Part shown: piece by piece, positions 47,309 to 62,289 of the stretch
Layout of the letters: every line of letters begins with the position of its first letter
How positions within the stretch are numbered: the first letter of the stretch is position 1
Origin: Hyaloscypha bicolor E
Taxonomy: Eukaryota > Ascomycota > Leotiomycetes > Helotiales > Hyaloscyphaceae
DNA length: 64,000 bases
Assembly (NCBI RefSeq): GCF_002865645.1
Contig: NW_020194638.1
Location: 1-64,000, forward strand
Direction: 5' to 3'
Notes under the pieces: generated by a model
Seen by the model: the letters and a program-made list of their open reading frames with translations, nothing else
Databases searched by the model: none
Told to the model about the DNA's origin: nothing
Program-made: the position numbers and the translations under genes

Positions 47309-49274
47309 AGTGGTTAAAGGAGTTGCCGGATTTGTCTTTCTTTGAACATTCCACATTTCCGTAACATGAGCTACTAGAGCCTCGCTGAGCTAGAATAGAA
47401 CCCCCTAGATATAGAAAGATTGCATTTCAACGGAGTCTTTTTACGACGTTCTCGGAGTCCAGAGCTCAGTTTCTAACAGCCCTGACACAGTTCTTAACAT
47501 AAATCGCCCAAGCACACGAACGAAAACTGCTTTAAGAACCAGCCAATTTGGTAGCGCTGTTCCTCGAGAACTCGTCTGCTAACGTTGATTTTCTTCCCCT
47601 GGTCGTAAAGGTTTCTGAGACTTTCTCCTTGTAGCATTTTACTAGTTCAAGGTTCTTGCTACTTCTCTTGATTAGACACTGTGTCTAGAAAACAAAAGAA
47701 CCGGCAGACAACCTTTTGCCCAGGAAAGTGATAAGCCTGATCATGGTGCATCACATCAAGATTCCCACTGCAGTGTGAGAGCTCAAACCTTGCTCTCACC
47801 AGCACACCATGAAGCATTACATGCCACTTCACATAATGTTGATCGAGCTTCCCAAGTTTCTTCTTCTTCACGAATACCATCTACGGCGTACATATGCTTA
47901 TATACATCGTCGTAAGCAACCTCTTGCTTTCAAATGAGGGTCTCTCCCTTGGCCATGACTTTAGCCACGTTTCTCTCGATGCGTCAGATCGCCGAGTGTA
48001 TTGATTGCACTGGAATAAATTTTCTTGCCATGCCCCAAGCCTTGATTGCAGAAAGAATTATTTTCGATCCATGGCCCAACGTGGCAAGTGGCTATGAGGA
48101 TGTTATTTCACGTTAGAAAATTTCCGTGCATCCCTGGCTTCCACTGATGGTTTTTCGTTTCTTCTTCATTAGCCCATCTCCTGCAAACGAGGATAAATTC
48201 TGTTGACCGGTTCGACGAAGTGGAGACCAAGGCAACCCTGTGGCAATTTGTTTATTTGCAAAATATCAGACTTCACAATAAAGGGACCTTCAATCTCGAT
48301 GGCCTCCATCTTAGACCCGGACTCGTGCCCCTACCCAATGTATAGATCTGGTGGATGTTAGAATACCCCTTCATCCAGTTCCAGTGGGACCATGCGAGAA
48401 AGAAAAGAAGAAAAAAAAGAAGAAGGCAAAAGAACAGCAGGGGAAGAGAATTAGTAACCCCTTCGTAGGACAGGAGCACTTCTCAAGAATTGCCAGTTGA
48501 AATGGCCTCAAGATACGATAGTTAGAGTTCTTCTCTCCGGGCAACCGTTGACTTCCTTTCTTCCCAGTTGAAATCATGCATGCATGTGCTCTAGAGCTAA
48601 GAAGAAATAATAAACTCTTTGGCCTCTCATTTCGGGGGGCGCTCGTGGTGGACAAAAAGGCGGCACTGATTTTTTAATGTCCCAAGTCGAAGTTATACAT
48701 CTCAATCCCCCGTCCCTCGACTCGTAGTATATTCGAATTCTACTTAACCGAGTCTCTTTAAAAATTCTCCAAATTCTGAATTCCTTCTCCGGGAAAGGTC
48801 AAATAAGTGGCCAATTTTGACCTGGGGCATTGAAAGTCAGTGTTGATTTTTCTGACTACCACGTGAGAGGCGAATTGGGGCAAAGGGGGCAGTTCGGCTA
48901 ACCTTCAAACCCCGTTCGATCCCCTCTGAATAGGCGAGGATAGCTTCTTCAGACTTTAAGACGCAAGAGTGAGAAATATGTCGCTCGTTCGTCTTTTAAT
49001 GTTTTTCCCAATCAAATCGCTTTTCGTTCGTCGCATTTGTAGGCGGGTTAAATTTTAATTCTTCCCCCGCCACTCCACACCCACATTCGGTGAACTAAAA
49101 TCTCACGGCTGACATGATACGACGGAGGTCAACTTCTTTCCTTACTACCATAGCAGCGAGTTCGACATGTTCTCGGGACCTCAGACCAAATAATGCGCCT
49201 CGAGGCTCCTCGAGGATCGGCCCCTCGGCGATCCAAAGATGGAGGTAGCAAAGGCTTCCAATAACCCGAAACAA
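47309..49274. other. Intergenic region, about 2 kb
   Basis: Ordinary composition with short frames only. A 73-codon minus-strand frame at 47659-47880 (MVFVKKKKLGKLDQHYVKW...) has an ATG but no recognisable homology, and I do not call it a gene. The right part should contain the promoter of the Zn2Cys6 gene. No tRNA or repeat found. Confidence 0.4.
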
Positions 49275-51116
49275 ATGAGCTCGAGAAGACATTTGCCAAA
49301 GACAAGAACTGGATGTGGGACTTGCAAGTAAGACTCCTTTTCACCTTCTGCAATCGAGCTTGGCCGTATAATTTTATTGACACCCGTAAAGGAATCGAAG
49401 AGTGAAATGTGGGGAAGAAAAGCCTAATTGTCGTCGGTGTGTCACGTTTGGCTCCATTTGCGACGGTTATGGGCATCTCTATCGACAAGCTCAAGCAGCG
49501 CAGGGAAAACGCAAAGTTATTCGCCCACTGCAACCCAAGGATTCTTCACAGCTTATCAAAAACCCCTTTGCAACACTGTTTCAACACGAAAAGGAGTCTT
49601 GGTATTTTGCATACTTTTGCTCAAAGACTTCATATGAGATATTCCCAGATTTCGGTTCCGGGACCCTGAGGCGGATGCTGTTGCAGGCATCACAAGATGA
49701 AGTTTGTATCCGGCACGCTATTGTTGCGTTGGGGGCTCTAGATGTGACGAACGAGCACATGCCAGCCATCCCTAATTCAAACGAGAGTCATTCTCGACAC
49801 CAGCTAGATGCCTTGGAACAATACACTATTGCACTGCAACACATGAAAGTAAGCGCCCCTAATACCAAGCATGAGAATGCAACTGACTCTGTTCAGAAAG
49901 CAGCTTTAAGTGAGAGGCAAGATTTCAGAACAGCGATCCTGGGCTGCCTTGCAACTGTCTGCTTTGAGGCTTGGAATGGAAATCACACCCTTGCAGTACA
50001 GCAAATACAAGTTGGACTGAAAATAATTCACGGCCATGTAAGAGAGATCCTAGCAACAAGAGCCAGAATTCTCGGCCAGCCATCTTTGGGAAACGACAAG
50101 GTCATGGAGGCGGATTTACTTCGAGCATTCGTAGGATTGGATGTCCATGCGCCGTGCGACCCATCCAGGGCAGCTATAGGACCTTTTATATTTGACGAGG
50201 AGAAGAAGCAGTATTTACCCCACCCGACAAACGTATTCGAATTAGAAGGGAAAAACACTTTATCTCTGATGCCAGAATACTTTGCCTGCATTGAAGACGC
50301 GCAATTTTACGGCCAGGCGTTGAAAGTGCAGACCAAGCGCTTCCTCGCGACACATAGAGCGCGTCCAAGTGATTCTTGGAACGAGTTTGGCATTAATGAA
50401 TGGTGGGGACAGTGGGACAAACTGTCAAGATTCACCATCGTCGAGCACTCGAGAATTTGCGATGCCATTTTCCACTGGAATCTCGCCTTCCAACCGTTAT
50501 GGAAGAAGCTCAAATCCTCGAGCTGCTCCACTCGCCTCCCTGCTGTAAAGCTGAACTTACAGACCAGGTCCTTGAGTATCGCTCTCTTGGTATCAGGAAT
50601 CGACCACGAAGCGGGATTCGATACCTATACCAAGGACTTCCTCAAGATAACAAATTTTGCGGAAGATGTACTAGAAAACACTAAACCAACTAGACACAAC
50701 TTCATCCTCGAGTCCAGTATTGTGAACCCGCTTCTCCTCACGGCCCATAAATGTCGCGATATGGCAATTCGAAGGAGGGCAATCGCTTTGTTGTTCAAAT
50801 ATCCAATGAGAGAAGTTGTCTGGGACGGGCTGTTCTGTGGCAAGGTGGGACAATGGGTGATGGGCCTCGAAGAGACTTATCTCGAAGATGGACGCGTTCC
50901 TGGCTGGGCCCGAATACGAGGAATTACAGCCCTGAGAGATGGAAGTGGCAAAGTGACATTGAGTTGTGCCCAAAGGACATCGGCAACATCGGAGGAAGTT
51001 GTGACAAGAAGATATGTGATATATGAATGCGAATCCCTGAGTATGTTAACCTTGGGGGGGGGGGTTGCTGGCCCTGCTGACTTCGAACAGGCTTCCGGAA
51101 GGGTTTTAAACGTTGA
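49275..51116 (+). CDS. Zn2Cys6 fungal transcription factor
   Basis: Exons 49275-49327, 49392-51040 and 51091-51116 give 575 residues in frame. Residues 13-40 form the binuclear zinc cluster (CGTCKNRRVKCGEEKPNCRRCVTFGSIC, shown split as C-x2-C-x6-C-x6-C-x2-C-x6-C). The first intron interrupts the motif right after its second Cys, a common position in this family. The rest is the helical fungal-specific regulatory domain of the Fungal_trans_2/DUF3468 type (EVCIRHAIVALGAL, FRTAILGCLATVCFEAWNGN). The last intron is supported by GTATGT, CTGAC and ACAG; reading through it instead would add a poly-Gly/Val stretch from a G11 run and end at 51174. Nuclear; target genes unknown. Confidence 0.88.
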
Positions 51117-51829
51117 ACAGCATTCTGTCGAAAGAGGCGCGCGGATATGCAGGAAAGGGAAATATTCTCCATGACTTTATCGAAGGAACGTTCGAGTCGA
51201 TAAGGTTATAGTAGGACAGAATAGCAAAGATGTAATAGGGGAATGAAGGCAGAGAAGAAGGCAAGCTCGAAAGGAAGAGAAGAAAGGCTTCGGATACGGC
51301 TAGTAAGATAGCGTTTTCTTCCATACAGTAAGAAAGTCAAGAAGTGGTTTGATTGTTGAAGACCTCACTGCAGTAGAAATCTTGGACCGTGTAGCCTCCC
51401 AGATCTGGCCTACGAAGGTACCGAAATGCCCGACGCAGACCTCATACCTCCAACCTCAACCCCCAACCCCCAGCCCCCTTTCTTTCCCTACGCACACTGA
51501 AGTATCACATGCTGTGAGAACACCCCCCTCCCTATTCCAGCGCCCAGCAGGTTGCTGCAGTTGCTGCATGTCGTGCGTTGTGCAGCTCTGGCGCCGCGGC
51601 GGTGCGGGAATTCTTGTCGCAAAATCCCTCCTGGTGCTGGAACAGCCGGGCGCAGCGTCATGAACAACCCCACTACCCTTACCCACTGCACTCCACTCCA
51701 CTCCACTCCACTCCACTCCACTCCTCCCACTCCTCCCTACCTCGTACAAGGAAGGCAACGGCCTGACTCACCACCCCCCTTACTCTCGAGCAATGGCATC
51801 TCCATCTTCCACCCTATTTGCCCTTCCGA
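51117..51829. other. Intergenic region with CTCCA microsatellite
   Basis: Ordinary composition. A short array of (ctcca)n lies at about 51688-51724. The overlapping long frames are spurious. This is the 5' flank of the lipid kinase gene; an alternative upstream ATG at 51792 opens a frame that ends after 24 codons and could be a uORF. Confidence 0.45.
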
Positions 51830-53280
51830 ATGGCTTCCGTTCCATCCTGCTCCGAGGACAAGTATGAGTACCCCTCCAGCGACAGCGACAGCGACAGCGA
51901 CACGGAGAGCAGCACGACGAACTACGGGCGCGTCGATGATGAGCCCGTACACCTCTCCTATCGCAATGGCGTGCTGGCCTGGGAAGCTTCCGAGCTGAGG
52001 GATGACAATATCATCGTCGCGACAGAGGTGGATGGGAGCATTGGCCATACAATCTTCAGCCTGGCTCCAGACGCTGCAGACAGCCCTTTCGAGCTCCGAA
52101 CGACACGCGCAACCCTCCTCCCGCAAGACTTCCTCGACAAACACCTCTTCAAGACTCTGCCTTCGTATCTACAGACAGATCATATCCATGTGCTTATTTC
52201 CACCTTGTCAGGAACAGGGCTCGCACCAGCATTCTTCGACGATGTTTTACATCCTCTCCTTCGAGCAATCGGGCTGGCAGATTCGGCATACACTGTGACA
52301 AGGACAAAGAGCGCGGAATCGGTAAAAGACTTTGCGAGATCTACGCTACTGGTTGCTGCGAACGGAGGGCAGGAGCAGACTGTGCTGATGTTGAGTGGTG
52401 ATGGGGGAATGGTGGACACAATCAACGGTCTGATGGAAAGTGGAGACAGATCAAGGTATGTCTCAAAGTCTCTCACAGATCAAGACTGATAGCTTTCAGT
52501 TCCTACGTCAAGCCGATCCTCTCCCAGCTTCCTCTTGGCACAGGAAATGCCCTCTTCCATTCATTGCATAACCCTTCCTCGATCTCTCCGATATACATAC
52601 AAGGTCTCCGAACCCTCCTCCACGGAGCACCGAGACCACTTCCAATATTTCACGCCAACTTCTCCCCTGGAGCGCGGCTTCTGACCAACGAAGGGCAGAC
52701 TGCAAGCCCTCTGACGAACAGGTCACTCTATGGTGCTGTCGTTGCAAGTTATGGGCTACATGCTACTCTCGTAGCTGATTCGGATACCACGGAATATCGA
52801 AAGCATGGGGACAAACGATTTGGACTTGTGGCGAAGGACCTGCTATTCCCTGGGGACGGCAGCAAGCCACATGCATACAAGGCGGAAGTTCTGTTGGATG
52901 GGAAGCCACTTGATAGAAAGGAACATGGATATGTCCTGGCCAGTTTGGTTTCTAATCTGGAGAAGACTTTCACAATTTCGCCGGCGAGTAAGCCGATGGA
53001 TGGAAAGCTACGGGTGGTATACTTTGGGGCATTGGATGGGCAGGAAGCTATGGAAGTCATGAAGGCGGCATATGCTGGGGGAAAGCATACCGAAATGACA
53101 GCAGTTGGATATGAAACTGTCGATGTACTGAGGATCGACTTCGATGAGGAAGGAGAGAGTTGGAAATGGAGGAGGTGCTGCGTTGATGGGTTGATTGTCG
53201 GTGTGGAGGAGGGCGGCTGGATGAAGGTTGGACTGGTGGGAAAGGGGAATGAGGCTGTGGAAGTGGTGAGTGATGTTTGA
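51830..53280 (+). CDS. Diacylglycerol/sphingosine kinase-like lipid kinase
   Basis: Exons 51830-52455 and 52500-53280 (44-base intron) give 468 residues. The DAGK-type catalytic region is visible as SGDGGMVDTINGL (189-201), corresponding to the GGDGT glycine loop, and LPLGTGNALFHSL (from 219), corresponding to PxGTxND. The C-terminal half follows the usual beta-rich domain (FGLVAKDLLFP, LRVVYFGALDGQEAMEVMKAAY). It should phosphorylate a lipid such as a sphingoid base or diacylglycerol. The N terminus contains a Ser-Asp repeat from a cgacag microsatellite. The start at 51830 is the first ATG in frame; an ATG at 51792 in another frame precedes it. Confidence 0.85.
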
Positions 53281-53489
53281 CGAAGTTCATGGAGCTAATT
53301 ATTTGCATATTTGGATGTAGAGCTTTGGTTTACTCCAATGCTCTGGCTCCCTAATTAGAAATCATGCGCGATTTTAAGAATCCATCGGATTCCTGGTTCT
53401 GATCTTCCACCGGCGGATGGATGTTCCCAGTGCCTCTAAGATGATGAGGACCACTACCGCATTCTTTCTCAAGATCCTCTGCCAGACGT

Positions 53490-53640
53490 TACTGAGGCCC
53501 ACAGCTAGCTAGCGGACAAATCCGAGAAGCGAAAAGTGATTTTCTGATTTTCTGATTTTCGCACTGGCGCCCCGCACACCCCCCCCCCTCCTCCCCAAGG
53601 CAGAATTCCTAATTAGGGGTATAGCACCCACACGTGACTT
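53490..53640 (+). repeat. Left terminal inverted repeat of the 9 kb element
   Basis: It begins tactgaggcc. The core from 53509 (ctagcggacaaat) through gattttctgattttctgattttcgc to about 53570 is nearly identical to the complement of 62360-62424. It continues as a C-rich tract and a weaker match (gtatagca) near 53620. It escaped strong RIP and keeps normal composition. Confidence 0.85.
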
Positions 53641-56600
53641 TCGGCTTAGATAACGCAATAATAGTAAGGCTGCTTGCTTGTCTAATTAATGAAGTGAGAG
53701 CCCATACTACCGTATGAAATCGTACCAAAATTAGGCCGGGTAGTATAATATAAAATTGAGTATTTATTACAAATTACTATAGTCAGGTGACTATAGGCTA
53801 TAAGCCCTTCTAGAATAATACTATTAATAGGGTCTAATGACTTCCTTAATATTTCCGAGATTAGAAATGAGAAAATTAAACTATTAAAATAACTAAGAAG
53901 CCGGCTAATTACTTTTTTTTAGTAATTAATTAATAAAATCATATAGGAATAATATTACTTGAGTTTTTTAGTATTTATATTACTAAAAAGTATATTATAA
54001 TAGTAAAGCATATCCTAAACTTAATTTCTATTAAAATAACTTAGTAGATTTTATTAAAATAATACTATGATTTTTAATAAATCTATTACTATATTACAAA
54101 GCTATTACTAAATAGGCTTATATAAATATTAATTAAGAAGAAATTACAAATAGATTAAAAGATTTATATGAAATCTTAGTTAATTCATATATAATCTAAT
54201 AGTAACTATAAGAATAAAATATCTAAATATATATTTAAATAGTAGATATATCTTTCCTTTATATATAGATTATAATCCTATATTATCTGGGAGATATAAA
54301 TAAGGAAATACTTGAGGATCTTGAGAATTATAGTTATATAGCTTTAATTACTAGAATTATTTATATATATAAAAAGCTTAGTCTTATTTACTATATAACT
54401 ATAATAGATAAGCAAGCAGTAAATAAGTAACTATTTATAATACTATAGAGTAAGCTAAATAATAGGCGGGTTATAGATTATAAATAATAGTATTTATATA
54501 TATATTTCTATTAATAAGATTTACTAGTAACCCGGTTAGTCTTTTTATACTTTATTATTTTGCCCTAGCTTAAAAGGTTAGAGTCTTATTTACTAATATA
54601 TTTTATTATTTATAAAGAAAGCTTATATATAATATTATAATTCCTGGATCCCGAAGTAATTATATTATAAATATAATAGATATAGTTTAAGAAAAGAGAA
54701 TATATTATACCTGGGCCGGACTAGATTTAGTTAATTAATAAATATAATAAGCTATTATTATTTGGGATTAAGATATATACTTATATTAATACTTATTTAT
54801 ATAATATTATCTGAATATATATTAAAATCTCTAATTAGATTACTTATTTAGTTATATAGTAATATTTTTAGATTTGTATTTAAATAGGCTATTACCCTTA
54901 TTTCTTTAGGGCTAATTAAGGCTCTAAACTTCTTCTTATTATTAAAGTATACTTTATATTCTTGCAAATAGCTAATTTATTAGTTATATATATAGAGAAC
55001 TACTTTATTTCTGGGAAAAACACCGAGAATTAGTAGGTTAAATCCTAGTAATAGAAGCTTTAGAAAAGCTAGCTATACTAGTAATATATAAGTAATTTCG
55101 TTTCTTTATATTTGTCTTTTATTCTTTTTATTATTAGAAGAAAGTATTAGGTACTAATAATTATATTACTTTTTATTAAGGCTATTAGATCTAGTATTAT
55201 AATACTAGATTATATAACTAATTCCGATTAATATATATAAAACTACTTTTAGGAACTGGCTTATACCGGGAATTATAATTACTAATACTTATAGAACCGG
55301 ATTATTTTACTAGTACTTTATATATAGCAGATCTAAAATAAGATATATAGGTTTATAGACTTGTAAAATATTTATAGAATTAGAAAAGATAGATCTAGGC
55401 CTAATATAGTAGCCGGCAAGCTATTTAGACTATATATAAGGCCTTTAGGCGAGATATAATACTAGGGTTATCTTATAGATATAAAGCTTTATAATATAAT
55501 TCTTAATAATTATTTAGTTTAGAATAAGTAATATAATCTTATATAGCTTTATATAAATAGTTTACTTATATACTAATATAGATATTAATGAGTTTTTACT
55601 AAGAGAAATATTAGAATAGTATTATTAGAAGCTTATATCTTATAATATAAATATAGCTAATATTTATATAGGAGATATTAATAGAAATAATAACTAATTA
55701 TATATTTAAGCTTATTACTAGCTCTAATATATAGTTCGGATATATATAGCCTTAGGGTAGCTACTAATATTAGAAGAGTCCGAGAAGCTAACTAGTAGAT
55801 ATAATATTATTATTATATGGAATAGGATTTTTAAGTAAATTATCCTAATAAATATAGAATATATAAATAATATATAGGCTAGAAGAATACTTATATAGTT
55901 CCTAATAATCTAGAACTTTATTTAGAAATAGCCCTTTATTAGTAATATTTCTAATAATATAGTGTAATTAAATAAGCTAGTTATGAAATAACTAGGTATA
56001 TTAAAATAAGTATTATTTAATATTAAATATATTATTTTTGAAATTTCTTTCTTATTTTTAAAAGTAGTACTAATAGAATTATTAAGTTTATTTATTATAT
56101 AAATATTCTATATTCTTAAATTCTTATTTCTTAAAATAGTATTACTATTTCTTAAAACCTGCTTTAATATTATATATTTTATAGCTAAATACTAGTATAG
56201 TAATATTTAATATTACGAGTTTTATTAATTTACTAATAATAAATATAATATAAAAGCTGCTATTTTATTTATCTAGAGTAGTAATACTAGTAGACTTAAA
56301 TCTTATAGCTCTGAAATTCCGTTTATATCTGTTTTCCTTTTTATATCTGGGATATTTTAGATTTTTAGTTTTTCTTAGTATTCTTATTTTATATTTTTTT
56401 TTCTAGAAATATCTATTATATCTATTCCTTTAATTATTATTATTATATAGCCGCTAGGTACTAGTTCTGCTTTATTTTAGGCTTTTCTTATTCTAATAGC
56501 TTTATAATTACTTTCTTTTATATTTTCTTTTACTATAAGTTATATTACTTAATCTAACTATTTTTCTAGTAATACTTATACTATTATATAAGCTTAATGG

Positions 56601-59600
56601 GCTATAAATGCAAGAGTTATTTAGGCTATTATCTAGGCTATAGCCTTTTATACTAGTAATAGGCTACCTGGAGCTTTTTAAGGTCTTATAAATTAAAATA
56701 TAGCTAGATCTAGTTTTATGAAATTATAGATTATAGTTTTATAGCTAGTTCTCTATAAATAGGCATTTAATAATATAAAGAATTAAAGAGCTAAATAAAG
56801 AATTATTTAATTTTCTAAAGAAGTTAGTAGTAAGTTTTCTTTTATTTCTTTTATTAGATTCTTTATATGAATTTTAATAGATATTTTTTAATAAGTGGCT
56901 TTTAATTTAAAATAAATAATTGAGTTTTTTTTATTCTTTTTAATATAGTTTCTTAGTAACTATTTCCTTATTTCTTTCTTTATATTAGTAAACTTACCCG
57001 CTATTATTAATCTATTAATAATATAAATAAACTAGTATTCTATACTAGTTCTAATAGTAAAAGAGCCCAGGAACTTATAGTTTTACTAGGTTTTATTTAA
57101 ACTATCTTTAATCTTTCTTACTATAGTATATATTTGGGTCCTAAAAATATCTAGATAATTTTTCTTATTTTATATTAGAATAAGACTTTATATAAAGATA
57201 TCTGTCTTAAAATTACTTATAAAAAGCTAAAAAATATTTAGAAAGAGATTTTATATAAAGATCTTTATCTTGAAATTATTTATAAAGAGCTAGAAAATAC
57301 TTAGAAGATATAGTAACTTGAGGAGATTAAATAATAAACTAAGAAGGCCCAGAGAGCCCAGGAAAGTATTACCTACTAGTATAGGTATGAGATTTTAAGA
57401 GTAAGAAGAGATCTAATAAACTAGTAAATAAATAAAAATATATATATAATTCTTTTTTTTAATTCTGGCTCTTATTCTTTATTTTTTCTATAGATTCTTT
57501 TTTATTTTTAGGTTTAATTAACTTATATATACTAGGATTCTTTTTTACTTACTAATTTCTAAAAGCCATAAGATAATATGAAAAGTACTACTAAAAGTAT
57601 TACTAAAGCTAATCCTAATAATAATAATAATAATAATAGTAGTAGGCTATTAGATTTTTCTTTAATTTTATTATTCTTTTCTCTAGTAAAGAGAACTATA
57701 ATTAATCTTATAAACTATATAAATATTACTTTATAGTAATAGGTATATTAGAGATATAAATATACTATTTCTTTTTTTTATTAGATATAGAGAATTAATA
57801 GATATAATATCTTTAGCTTTATAAATAAAACCCAAGATATTCGGGCTATTACTAGTATTTTACTTATTACTCCGGATAAAAGTCTAACTATTATTATTAA
57901 ATTTCCTAAACTAATTAATCTTATTTCTCCTAAGCGAACCTATTATATAAGGTCTAATAAATTATATATAAATATTTACTAAGGTTAAGATAATTAAGAA
58001 AAAATAGGCCTAATATCTAATATACTTTTTCTTATATTTTATAATTAGCTTAGTATTATTTTGGGTTTTATTTTCTTATAAATATATATATACTTGGAAT
58101 TTATAATTAATACTTTAAAGTAATATTCTTTAATTAGTTCTTATATAATTTAAAAGTCAGGCTACTAAATTTAATACTTTTATAATACTTAAATTTACTT
58201 AAGTTTATAAAGTCTTATAATTATTAGAGCCTTTATAATTCTTTATCTTTTAAGTTTAATACCTAAATAGTATTATATATTTTGCTTTTAGTATAAAAAA
58301 AACTTCTAAAAGTCTAGAATTATAAAGGGATTTTTATATTAAGGATATATTAAGGATATATTATATTATAATAATAAAATTATAGGTATTTATATATAAA
58401 TATATAATATATTAGACTAGCTATACTAAAAACCATATTATATTTATATATAAAGTTACTAATTACTTTATATTAATACCGGACTTATATAATTATATAA
58501 TTTTATATAATTAGCTAGCTATAAAAAAGCCCTAAAGCCCGAAACTTATAAAGAATCTTAAGAGCTTTAGGGCTTTTGGATTATTACTAGTACCTGGTAT
58601 TTTTTAGGAAAAAAGTATAATATATTCTATAATAAATAACTTATTATAAATTACTTAATTTTTAAGTTAAGTAGGAAATCTAAAGGCCGGACTTGTAATT
58701 CAAGTCTTATTAAGGTTATTAAAGTTTTTACTAGCTAGTATTATAGATTTAATAAAAATATTACGGGAATTCTATAGGTTTTATTCTAATTTATCTAGAA
58801 AATATATATAATATATTTCCTTATTTATTCTAATATTTATATATAATTCCTAAGAACTAAACTATTACTTAAGGGAGAAGTAAGAAGGCTAAACTAATAC
58901 TTTTAAAAACTAAGGCCTTAATAAGTCTATTTAGAAAAGCTTACTAATTTTTCTAAAAATAACTCAAGAAAAGTTTGAATTTATTATATATTATAACTTA
59001 TATAACTAGGGATAGGAACTACTTTAATAGGCTAGAAAGAGTTTTTTATATGGCTTATTTATATAACTAGGAATAGGGACTTGAATTTATTATATAAAAT
59101 TATTTATATATAGAGATTTCTATTATAAACTTCTTATTTGGATTAATTAGTTAAATTTATTTTTAATACTAAGTCTTTATTAAGGTAACTTCCTATTCCT
59201 AAAGGCTTTAGATAAAGTAGCTAATAAGTTTCTTAGCTATTAGTTAAGACTTATTAGCTAGAAAATCTATAAGTAATAGATAAGATTATAAAGTAGAACT
59301 TTCCTAATTATAATACTAAAATGTTTTATTATAGTATAAAGTAATTAGATATAGAAGCTCTATTAAATATAATATATCTTGAACTATAAGTTTATAAAAT
59401 AGGTATAGGAAGTCTTAATACTTAACTAGTATTATAGTCTAACCTAAAGATATCTATTATTCTTTATATCTAATTTAATAGAAATAAAAAGTATTTATAT
59501 TTTAATTTAAGGAATTAATTAGGACTTTTATATAAACTTAGGATAGTGGTTTGCTTTATAGAGAGAGAATAGACTAGAAATACCTATATTATATTAATCT

Positions 59601-62289
59601 TTAGAAAGAATTATAGTAAATATTATAATTTCTGAAATACTTTTAAAAAAGCTTTCCCGAACTAAAATAAACTAGTTTATAATCCCGAAAGATCTATAGA
59701 AGTCTTATATATCCGAGAGTATAAGTATTTAAGGTAAATACTATTTGAGTCCTAACTTATAATAAAAGGAAAATAAAGTATATAAAATAAAATATATAAA
59801 GTAAAAGTAAAATAAAATACTCGGGTATTTAATAAATAGAAAGTCTAACTATAGGTTATAAGAACTAGTATTAACTAGGTATATATATAGTAATATTAAA
59901 GGAAAGATAAGGTAAGAGGAACTAAAAAGTAAGTTAGTATATATTTTATAAAAGTAAATAGGGAGATATCTAAATAGCCTAAAGGCAAGAAATATATATT
60001 AAAGAAATCGAGATTAGAGAAAGAAGGGCTATTTCCTATAAGAATAAGTTAATATATATTCTAAGATAAAGAATAGGGATACTTAGTAATAGCCCGAAGG
60101 CTTTTATAAGTATTAAAGGAGAAAAAGAGATATTAAAGTTCGGAGGAATTTAAATAGGAGTTAGCCTTTTTTTTGGAAATTTAAAAGAGGGTATTTCTAA
60201 AGGGCTTAAAGATATGAGAGGTATTAGAAAAGAAGAGAAAGAGATATTAGAAAAGGGGAAAAGGGATCTAAAATTTAGCTTTCTAAGAAATAAGTAGATT
60301 AAAGACTTATAATATAGGAGTTCTAGATAAAAGTAACCCGGAAATAGTAGTTAGGTACTAGCTTTTAGTATTATTAGTAGAAGTATTAAAGGAGGAGGGG
60401 TTTAGAGAAGGGGTTTAGAGGGGTTTAAAGGAGGAGAGGAAGGTTATAAGATAGTTAGATACTAGCTCTTGGTATTAATAGAAGAAGTATTAAAGGAGGA
60501 GGAGTTTAGAAGAAGGATTTGGAAGAGGGGTAAGAAGGAAGAGTAAGGAGGGGTAAGGAGGAAAAGAAAAAGGTTATAAGGTAGTTAGATATTAGCTCTT
60601 AGTATTAATAGAGGTATTAATAAAAATATTAATAAAGGTATTAATAGAGAAGGTATTAGTAAAGAATAGAAGCTCCTAGTATTAATAGTAAAGTCGAAAA
60701 AATATAAAAGAAAGATAAAGGTTTTAGAGTAAAAATAAAATAAAATTACTAGTATAGGATAGTTATATTATTATATAATTTCATATTTACTTTTATTATT
60801 TATTAAGGATATATATCTTTTAGAAAAAAGTATTACTTAGAATTCTTAAGCCTCTTTAATTTAATAATTATATATTCGAAAAATAAGAAATAAATATAAT
60901 TATATATATTAGAATAAGGGAATTTTTCTTATCTAAAAATTATAATTATAGTATTATTAAATATAGAAATATAGAAGTTTATATAATAAGCTATATATAG
61001 AGATTTGAGGAAATTTAAATTACCTCAAATTATTTATAATTAGTAAAATAAATTAGCTAATTATATAGGTTAAGTATAGTTTAATTATTATTAATATACC
61101 TTAGCTTTTATAAATTAGTAAAAGAAAGAATATTTATATCTTTATTTTTATAACTATAATACCTAAAATTATAATTTTTTTAATTTTTAAATATATTTAA
61201 TCTAGGGCTATTAAGTACTAATATTTTTATTTTTAGGTATTATTTATTATAAATTTATTCGGATTTAAATAATTATATTAAATATATATCTTTATATTCT
61301 AAAAATAAATAATAAAGATATAGTTATACTAGCTTTAATCTTAGCCTTAATCTTAACCTTAATCTTTTTCTGAAAATAACTTTAATTCCGATATATAATA
61401 ATATTATTAAAGCTTTTCTTTATTAAAGACATATTAAATATGGCTTTAGGTAATAGTTTTAGTAAAGATAAAAGTAGTAAAAAAGGTAATAAAGCTATAA
61501 ATAAGCAGAAAGATAATATTTATAATATGTTTTCTAATAGTTTAGACTTAGTTTATAATATCTTTTTTTATTAATATATTTAATTAATAAATCTTTCTAT
61601 TTCTTAACCTTTTCCTTATATATAACTTTTTTCTTCTCATATATAACTTTCTTTTCCTCTTCTGTAATAATACTTTAATTTCCTTATATTATCTAATAAT
61701 ATTACTAAAGTAATAAAGCGAATTAATAATAAGGCTAAAGTTAGAGAGATAAAGCTATACTAGGGTAAGAAGCTAAAGGAATTAGAGAAAGGTAAGGCAA
61801 ATCTAGAGGCAAGCTTAGTATATACTTATAGAACCGAATTCTCTTAAGCTTATATTACTTATAGTAATAAGAAGAGACCGAGGGGCCTTTTTAAATACTA
61901 TACAGTTATAAAAGGCGAATTTAATAGTACTTATATAAATTATAAATATAATAATAATAGTAAAATCTGTATTTTTTATTAACTTAATACTAATCCTACT
62001 AAGTCTAGAAAGCCTTACTCTATATCTATAAAATCCTTTATACTAAAGCCTTAATTACCTATAAAATATAGAAAGCGAGTATAAAGATAGATATAAGGTT
62101 AGAAGGTAATAGGGAAGGAGATTATAGTAGAGGAGGGTAAGGATACTAGAGGAGAAGGGAACGAAGAAGATATAGATAATTTAAGTAATATAAGTAGTAC
62201 GGAAGATATAAAGAGTAAGGGAGATAGAGATGTGCCTCGTAATCCATGGGATTTGCCTTACGGACTACGCAAGCTAAGGGGGGGTTAGG

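Noticed and set aside
47659..47880. 73-codon minus-strand frame
   Set aside because: It has an ATG start but no homology, splice pattern or neighbouring context to support a gene.
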